Source: Pelodera strongyloides (lineage: Eukaryota > Nematoda > Chromadorea > Rhabditida > Rhabditidae). From it: DNA of 64,000 nt. The notes under the pieces were generated by a model. It saw nothing but the letters and a program-made list of their open reading frames with translations. It made no database searches and was not told where the DNA came from. Position numbers and translations under genes: made by a program. Of this stretch, positions 57,339-64,000 are shown one piece after another. Each line of letters begins with the position of its first letter. The first letter of the stretch is position 1. The DNA lies in NCBI GenBank assembly GCA_036852015.1, contig JAANDG010000132.1:62001-126000 (forward strand), given 5' to 3'.

Positions 57339-59371
57339 TGGTAAAGGGTAGTTATCTTTGGGTAATCACTTTTGTAAGTACGGTTACGATAACTATTCCC
57401 ACAGAAAACGGATGCTAGCCAAAAGATCTTAATTCCTTAGCCTATAAATGTTTATATGCACCTAAACCGGAGATATTAGACTAATATGCTAGGAGCTAGG
57501 AGTGAGGCTTCCTCACAGTTTACGGTGAATATCTACTTTTAACTTATGAAAAAATGGACTATTACAGTATCCAAAGCTGCAGTGCATTCTTTGCTTACAA
57601 AAATCACTTCGTTTTGACTGGGTTGTTAGCTATGTTTGTATTTTTCTTTGTTTGTATTTTCATACTTGTAACTAAAACTCTAACGTAAGAAGTCTAATAG
57701 TGGATCTGTTGTCTAAAATGCGCCCACCACTTCTTTTTATGAGAAACCACTTTTTCAATGGGTTTTAAACTAATTGTGCCGTTTTGCTCTAGTCTCTGTT
57801 CTTGCTGAACTGCCTTATCTTGCATTATTAATAAAAGATTTTTATTCACTTTTTTGAATATTTATTAGTAGGCAAACAAATTTTTTCGCTTCTTCACTGG
57901 TCGAAAGAAGACGAATAAAAAGTAATTATATTCAACAAATTTGCATAGAACAGTGGCAGAGCCGAGTGTCTGTGACAATGAGAGAGAGGCAGACGGACAA
58001 AGACAAAACACCATCGGTGGGTACGGTATTCTCAGCAGTGTGGTTTAGAATATACTCTCAGAATATTTGACATCAACACTGCTAAGTAAGTAATAACAAT
58101 TAAGTATAATAAATTTCTTTCAAATTAAAAAAAAAGCTAAAATAACATCGATATATACATATAAGAATTGAGGAGGGCCACCAAGCAAAAAAAAAATATA
58201 AAAAAACGTTCAAATAAAAACAGAGTATCGCATGAATGAGAGACGTTAATAAAGTGAATAAAAAAGGCGAAACAAAAAAAAGGGATAAAACAAAAATTTA
58301 AAAAAGTTACATTATTATTAGTACCCATGTTTGGTGGCAACTCTTGTTAGTAGACCGAGAATTTTGAAGGCGTACGCTTGATATAGTTCTGTGATAAACC
58401 GTGGAAGTTTTTGTTTTCAGAGAATACTGTAGATGCAAAGCTAGAAAGTATCAAACTACATAAATCAAACTACAAAAACTTCACGATCACCAACCATATC
58501 AAGTATACACGCACAAAAAAGACACACAAATCAGGTTCAGGCTCATAATGAAAATGCCACATCTGGCATACAATCTTTTATGTTCACAAACAAATTCGTA
58601 GTGTTAAATCTATCGAATTTCAGAGCAGACATTTTTCATGAGCCTGACCCTTTAAAACCTGAATAAGTTCAAAACTGAGATTAAACCACTCAAATTAGCA
58701 CTTCGGTGTGTTTTTTATAGTTTTTTTTTCGAATAAAATTCTCCACAAATAAATTGACGGCGATTTGATATTTGCGTACTGATAAGGGTAAACAAAAGTA
58801 ATACGATATTAGTGATGGTACGGCCGTCTACCCGCGCTACAAACTACAAACTACAAGCTAGAAATGGTACGAGAAAATTTAGTTGCCCATTTAGTGATTT
58901 AGTACTATTCGTTATTAAATATTGGTCAGTAGTTACTATGTTCGAAAGATGCAGTTTATATCCTCTGGTAAAAACATCTACATGCGAAAAAAAAAACATA
59001 TTTCGCCAAGAAATGCCAATTCCGTGTATGTTTTGCTGAAACATAAAATCGATTGGGTTATTTATACTCAAAAAGAGATCGGGCAAGGGGCGAATATCGA
59101 GAGTTCGGACAAAGTAAAATTTATTCCGAAAATTCACCGAGGCGTAAGTCCTCCCTAAGTTAAATCAATTATTTATAGAATGAACTAACGCCTCGGTAAA
59201 GTTCTTTATAGAGTTGCATACATTGGTCCTGTCACTGACGTTATGACGAGGCTTTTATACCAATTCGAGAATTAGTCTGCTATCATATCAGGATCAGAGC
59301 TTATATGCAGAACTCACGATATTTAACAACAACAAAATATACTGTAGCATGAAAGGTATCCATCATGGGGC
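57339..59371. other. Intergenic space between converging genes
   Basis: Holds the 3' UTR of the SK gene with AATAAA at 57830-57835. A MITE end, TTTCATGAGCCTGACCCTTTAA, lies at about 58634-58655. An inverse AATAAA near 59115 could serve the minus-strand KASH gene. No further gene. Confidence 0.55.
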
Positions 59372-62200
59372 CTACACCGGGGGCGGTCCACGCACATATG
59401 TGAGATGCGGGCCAAGTGTGGCACCGTGAATATACGTGATGTAAAAAGCTGCGACGGCGAACGCGAGCGCGCCCAGGAGGAAGAGCAGGCGCGCCCGGGA
59501 CTTCCTTGGTGGAGGAGGCGGGCTGGCCTGCGTCGAGGCAGTCGAGGTGGATACTACCGGTGTAGCACGTCTCTGGCGCACGTCAACCGCGTTTGTCGTG
59601 GCGTCGACAGGGGATTGCGCCGAAGAACTCGTCACAACGCCAACTCTGAAAATATCCAATAATATAAAATATAAACTCGCTGACAAAAAAAAACACAAAC
59701 AAAGATGAGGAAAAAACGTTGAGGAAGATGTCAACTTAGTGATCTAATTTATTCGCACAAAGACTCTGCTTATGTGAGGACCACTACGAACTAATTGATA
59801 AGCACACACAGTATCCATTCACCCTTCAATAAATGTGCACGCTTTTGAAGAATAAAACACCACCCACTTTGACTTCAATTGCTCCAAAGCATTGGCATAA
59901 ATGCTCATTTCGGCAAGGAGATCGGGAACGCTGGCTTGGTCACTTCCGTCGGACAGAGAGGCCACGGACATGGTCAACTGATTGCAAACAGTCTCCAAAC
60001 TAAACAGAATTAACTTTAACACAGAATACCCGAAATGGGGAACAATTCGGCGACCGTTATGGGTCTTCGGCAGTCCAAAGTCCAAGCTTTTTAGCCACTT
60101 TTTTCTCAAAAACCACCGGCAAATGGTCTAAAAGTGGTCTCCATATTCTTACAACTTTCCTAGAAAATTAGACAAAGTGTTACCGTACCTGTTCATCCTC
60201 TCTTGGCAGTATTCCAGTTCCCTGAACAGGGTCGGGCGGTCCAATTTTCCGTATTTCAGCGCTTCTTCGATACCCGTCATCGTCTCGCGCATTTTCTGCT
60301 GTTCCGAGGACCAGGACAACCAATCAGCGTTGAGCTGACGAAGCGACGAGACGAGTACTGTAACATATCCATCAATATCTTGTTTAATATATATATATAT
60401 ATAAAGGTAACGATGAAATGCGCCCCATTATATCAACATTTTTTGCAAACAGCTTTTTTAATATCGTTGGCAGAACTCGTGTTGTATTGAATAGGTTAGC
60501 ACTGACATACCACAGAAAACATTTTAAAGCGAATACCGGTCGGTTTTTGAAACGCATCACGGACAACTGAACTCATACGTATTTATGCTAATTTGCTCGA
60601 ATCTAGCTTGATTTTTTATTCTAATTTATGTTCATTTTCACATGCTGCATAAGAATGGTAATGTGCTCGATGCGTTTCAAAAACCGGCCGGTATTTCGCT
60701 TTAAACAAACGGACTATGAAACGTACCCCCAATTTTATCCACAGCATCATCGAAATCATTAGAAATGTTGGCAAATTCGGCCGAGTGATCGCCCATGATG
60801 CTCTTGAACGAACTCGAAGCGAGAAGGGTTCTAAACAATTACAATTTATTTATTTATTGTCGCACATTATACACATTGACATAAGTACCTTAACTACAGT
60901 ACCTTAACTATTTTTAGACAGAAATCCCGTGGAAACTACCAAAGATGGGCATTTTTGTCGGAACAGCTACTAAACATAGTAGGAAACGTTAGATTGTCCT
61001 TTTGGGTAAATTTTTGCAAGGTAAATGTTTTCCAAACATCAGAAACACTGAAAATTTCGGTTCAAGGAAAACCCTACTTTCAACAATTGGCAAAACCCAA
61101 CGACCAGTCTCTGCCTCGATGTGAGTAATATATGAATCATAGGAGAAAACAAATTATAGCGGCAAAAGGGAATCGCCATTGCAGTGAGCATCTTCAATAC
61201 TGGAACACGAAATAAGACTGCATAAATTAAAATAAGAGAAACACGAACCTTAGTTCATCTCGGTCATTGCTGAGGTTCTCCTCCACCACTAACATTGATG
61301 ATAGGGCTTGAATCGCGTCCTCCCGACAATTTATGCCAGAGACACCGTTGAGAGACTGCAGGGAGCAGGCCTAGAATGGGATACTGTTAAAGTTAGAAGT
61401 GACTAGGATAATTAACATTATAGGCAATTGGCAGATGAGTCTATATCCTAGGTTCGTGGTCTTCGTCTTCAAGATCAATTTCGGCGGTCTACAGTTTGTC
61501 GTGGACAGTTCATCGTGGGTCGTCTAATGTTCATCGTGGGTGGTCTACTGTTCATCGTGGTGGTCTACAGCTCAAGTGGCCACTAATTCATCGTGGGTGG
61601 TCCCAACTCTCACTTGATGCCGCGACTGTTTGTGCACACCGTTTGTACTTCGTATTTCGAGTTATATCCGGGAAAATAAAAAGAAATAATGTGGAGCTGT
61701 GCTAATTCACCAAAGTGAACAACGTTTCGTAGCTTTCTTTTCATTTTCCCTGGCTGTTGGCCATTAAAAATTTGACGATGTTCTTAATACAAAAAAAAAA
61801 AAGTTTAATGAATACCTGCTCCAAATTTCTCAGCGTCGAGGTAAACCTCTCAAATTTGGAAAGAATAGCAGGTACCGGTGAAGAAACACGCTCCAAAACC
61901 TCCACCCATCTTTGCTGTACGGATTCGAGCTCGTGCTCCTGAAACAATTATTTAATAAATATACTTGGGGAACTTAGTTAATTATTCACTTAGTTAATTG
62001 GAGTATTGTGGTTACGACTTTACACGTCTGAACGTTGATTGCGGGTTTCTTAGTCATGATTGTCTAATCATGTAGCTCCTTCGGTAAAAATCAGAACCAC
62101 TAAAATTGTAAAGCAAACCCACATCATGTCCGTTCGCACAAATCTCAATTGCGGTGTCCAATTGCCGAATGTTGGTCCGGGCAATTAGCTCGATGTCCTT
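59372..62200 (-). CDS. Nesprin-type protein with KASH domain, C-terminal part (5' end outside window)
   Basis: Exons in transcript order: 62200-62123, 61938-61816, 61370-61249, 60830-60727, 60357-60189, 59999-59868 and 59645-59372, all in phase, stop TAG. Upstream exons gave helical spectrin-like segments: KDIELIARTNIRQLDTAIEI, ELESVQQRWVEVLERVSS, SSLRQLNADWLSWSSEQQKM and ELEYCQERMN. The last exon has a Ser/Thr/Pro linker, SPPPPPRKSRAR, one membrane segment (LLFLLGALAFAVAAFYITYI) and an 18-residue tail HGATLGPHLTYVRGPPPV. A terminal PPPX after a tail-anchored helix is the hallmark of KASH domains, which bind SUN proteins between the nuclear membranes to link nucleus and cytoskeleton. The lumenal tail is shorter than in nesprin-1/2 and has no Cys, so the disulphide to SUN is absent. 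Partial at the 5' end. Confidence 0.85.
60524..60704. mobile_element. MITE family D in a KASH-gene intron
   Basis: TTAAAGCGAATACCGGTCGG at the left, CCGGCCGGTATTTCGCTTTAA at the right, 181 bp, between exons 60189-60357 and 60727-60830. Its right end is only 22 bases from the next exon. Confidence 0.92.
61490..61612. repeat. Short TTCATCGTGGG tandem repeat
   Basis: Four or five degenerate copies of GTTCATCGTGGGTGGTCTA within a KASH-gene intron; unit about 19-25 bp. Confidence 0.75.
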
Positions 62201-62421
62201 CTGAAATAAATTAGATCAGTGATAATTTGTCTATTTTGTCATCCGGAACTCGTCGTCGAATATGCTGTATTGAACCACCATCGAATAAAACAGGACGCTC
62301 TTGAAGCGAAATAGATTCAAAAGAAAGGACACGCTCATCTCAAAAGTGTCAGTCCTACACGTAAACCGCAGAGTATCTTAAAGCGAAATACCGGCCGGTT
62401 TTTGAAACGCATCGAGTACAC

Positions 62422-63348
62422 TCGTACCCTCTGCACTGGCATAGAGCGGTCGTGTCCGCCAATATGATCTACCCTAATCAAACTTCCACGCCAATCTCTC
62501 GCCCCGATATTCCTATCCGCCAAAATATCTCCGAATTATTTTCTGATCTAAAGGCCTTTATTCGAGAAGAACTGAACGAATGTTTCCGCCGCAATGAACT
62601 AAAACACCAATTCGTCATTCTCAACGCACAGGAGGAAAATCGGGTGAGTATTGACTTTGAAACCGTTTCTAAAATCATGTCATTGTGCAATTACTCACCC
62701 GACTCCTTTTATATTGTTGGCCGTATGGGCAAACTCAACAACCGTCCTAGACCTATTTTATGTGCTATGAAGCCTGGTTTCCGTCCGCCTTTCTTTAAGG
62801 AGCTTGCGGCAAGGATCAAGGATTCTCCCGAGCTGTCCCATCTGAATGTTCGCCGAGCAGAAACACCCCAACAGCGTCACGAAGGCTTTATTCGTCGGCA
62901 AGAAGCTCGCTTACGTGCAGAAACCAAAGAACCCGCAACTTCTCAACAACAACCTTTGACCCCGCAGACAATTGAACAACCCCGTATTGTCAATAATTGC
63001 CAAATATCCCCGATTTCCCCACAATTGCCACAGGCTAATGAGGCTCTCGTTGAACGTAAACAATTGCCTGTATCGAATGTTGTAGTTGTAAGCGATCCAA
63101 ATGTCGATCATGTGGCTATGGAAAATTCTGTTAATCGTATGTTGGCAATGGTAGCAAAGATGGAAAAAGAACGCTTTGGCTATTGAATTATAATATTTAA
63201 TATTACTATTTTCTTTTGTATCTATTACTATCGGTCCCTTGTTAGTATATTGGTGTCTTTATTGCATCGAAATCTTAGGGTACCTTTTGGTTTGTTATGC
63301 TCTGCTGCATTCCAATAAAGATATTATTATTATTATTATTATTATTAT
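62422..63348 (+). mobile_element. 927-bp ORF1-only LINE-like retroposon
   Basis: Bounded by the direct repeat TACAC (62417-62421 and 63349-63353). Structure: short 5' leader, one intact ORF (62464-63186), 160-bp 3' UTR with CCAATAAAG, then (ATT)n. No endonuclease or reverse transcriptase sequence is present. The lack of inverted ends, presence of a simple-repeat tail and target duplication indicate retroposition. It depends on another LINE for mobility, by analogy with mammalian HAL1. The intact ORF and clean junctions point to a young insertion. Confidence 0.8.
62464..63186 (+). CDS. LINE ORF1-like RNA-binding protein (240 aa)
   Basis: First ATG at 62464; an in-frame GTG lies 12 bases earlier but has no support. 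Residues about 15-55 form a predicted helical stretch (ISELFSDLKAFIREELNECF) where LINE ORF1 proteins have their coil. The segment FYIVGRMGKLNNRPRPILCA with the following FFKELAARIKDSPELSHLNV fits the RRM-like fold of non-LTR ORF1/gag-like proteins (pattern RxGK....RPRPI...), and ETPQQRHEGFIRRQEARLRA fits the conserved C-terminal motif of that family (x-LTPEQR-x-x-x-x-x-LR-x-E). A Gln/Pro-rich segment and a helical end (SVNRMLAMVAKMEKERFGY) follow. No Cys-knuckle. Single exon, unlike every host gene here. Likely an RNA chaperone for retroposition; family assignment is by motif only. Confidence 0.7.
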   Translation: MIYPNQTSTPISRPDIPIRQNISELFSDLKAFIREELNECFRRNELKHQFVILNAQEENRVSIDFETVSKIMSLCNYSPDSFYIVGRMGKLNNRPRPILCAMKPGFRPPFFKELAARIKDSPELSHLNVRRAETPQQRHEGFIRRQEARLRAETKEPATSQQQPLTPQTIEQPRIVNNCQISPISPQLPQANEALVERKQLPVSNVVVVSDPNVDHVAMENSVNRMLAMVAKMEKERFGY

Positions 63349-63484
63349 TACACCAGCATTCTTATGCTTATGCAAATGAACATAAATTAGAATAAAAAAT
63401 CGAGCTAACTTCGAGTAAATTAGCATAAATACGTAAGAATTCAGTTGTCCATGGGGCGTTTCAAAACCCGGCCGGTTTTTCGCT

Positions 63485-63902
63485 TTAAAGGGTCAGGCCC
63501 ATTTCAAATGACCCCTATTTTTGATGATTCCATCTGGTTCTCCATGTCAAATATAGTAGGATGCAATATTTTTCTAATTTTCAAGCGCAAAATTCACACA
63601 CTATTCATCAATTTACCGTGGGCACTCATACCCAACTATTTATCGCAGTTGGCACGCCCATTCGCGCTGATTGGCCAATATCGCAATTGCCACGCCCAAT
63701 ATAGCATATTGCCCAATGAGAGCGAAAGGGCGTGACAACTGCGATAAATAGTTGGGTATGACAGGCAATGGTAAATTGCTGAATACTGCGTGAATTTTGC
63801 GCTTGAAAATTAGAAAAATATCGTATCCTACTATATTTGACATGGAGAATCAGATGGAATCATCAAAAAGAGGGGTCATTTGAAATGGGCCTGACCCTTT
63901 AA
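63485..63902. mobile_element. TTAA MITE family F, full 418-bp copy 2
   Basis: Nearly identical to 15833-16250 and of the same length. Its left TTAA is the right TTAA of the family D element before it, and its right TTAA begins a further element. Confidence 0.95.
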
Positions 63903-64000
63903 AGGAAGGCAGTCACTTCAAATTCAACTTTTTTATTCGATTTTTATTAGATGCAATAAGATTTATAAAACAATATGCAGCCAGTAAAAAGCCACATAAA
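63899..64000. mobile_element. Start of another TTAA MITE, cut by the window edge
   Basis: TTAAAGGAAGGCAGTCACTTC begins at the shared TTAA, resembling the 45070 element end (AAAGGATCGCAGTCACT). The rest is outside the window. Confidence 0.6.

Larger units (their letters stand above)
62378..63488. mobile_element. MITE family D split by a LINE-like insertion
   Basis: Left end TTAAAGCGAAATACCGGCCG at 62378 breaks off after CGCATCGAGTACAC. The element resumes at 63349 with TACACCAGCATTCTTATGC and ends CGGTTTTTCGCTTTAA at 63488. Comparison with the copy at 34665 shows that nothing is lost except the insertion. Confidence 0.9.

Noticed and set aside
62452..62463. GTG start giving a 244-codon ORF
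   Set aside because: Eukaryotic context; the ATG at 62464 is the first usable start.

Overview
The window is AT-rich nuclear DNA from an invertebrate animal. The genes are split by short-to-medium introns with GT..AG borders. Several start codons sit 3-9 bases after a pyrimidine-rich AG, which is the arrangement expected for spliced-leader trans-splicing. The lectins carry an SIHNAFEN-type motif of the kind common in nematode C-type lectins, and one retroelement fragment resembles RTE elements. A nematode is my best guess, but the sequence alone does not prove it.

Six host genes can be assembled, with reading phase agreeing at every junction. (1) 12057-15679 (+) is a secreted protein with two C-type lectin domains. 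(2) 19138-20319 (+) is a related single-domain lectin. (3) 31705-32946 and (4) 35244-36171 (+) are two short three-exon genes for single-pass membrane proteins of 115 and 112 residues with the same exon plan. (5) 51264-57338 (+) is a small-conductance Ca2+-activated K+ channel (SK/KCNN type) with its calmodulin-binding region. It has a second candidate first exon 8 kb upstream at 43485-43557. (6) 59372-62200 (-) is the 3' part of a spectrin-repeat protein ending in a KASH domain (nesprin type), tail to tail with the channel gene. The rest of gene 6 lies beyond the right edge.

Most of the rest is mobile-element debris. Several families of foldback MITEs are flanked by or end in TTAA, and some lie end to end sharing one TTAA. 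There is also a dead mariner-type element (41425-42362), an RTE-like reverse transcriptase fragment (16252-16515), tRNA-like SINE-type sequences, two large inverted-repeat (foldback) structures (5997-7090 and about 48743-50746), a 1-kb minisatellite whose unit is itself made of hairpins (1-1020), and CT microsatellites.

The most interesting item is at 62422-63348. It is a 927-bp LINE-like element with one intact ORF1-type protein and no reverse transcriptase. It ends in an (ATT)n tail, is flanked by a TACAC target duplication, and is inserted cleanly inside a MITE. This is the layout of an 'ORF1-only' retroposon, analogous to mammalian HAL1. The neighbouring host genes show no sign of forming an operon or a shared pathway.
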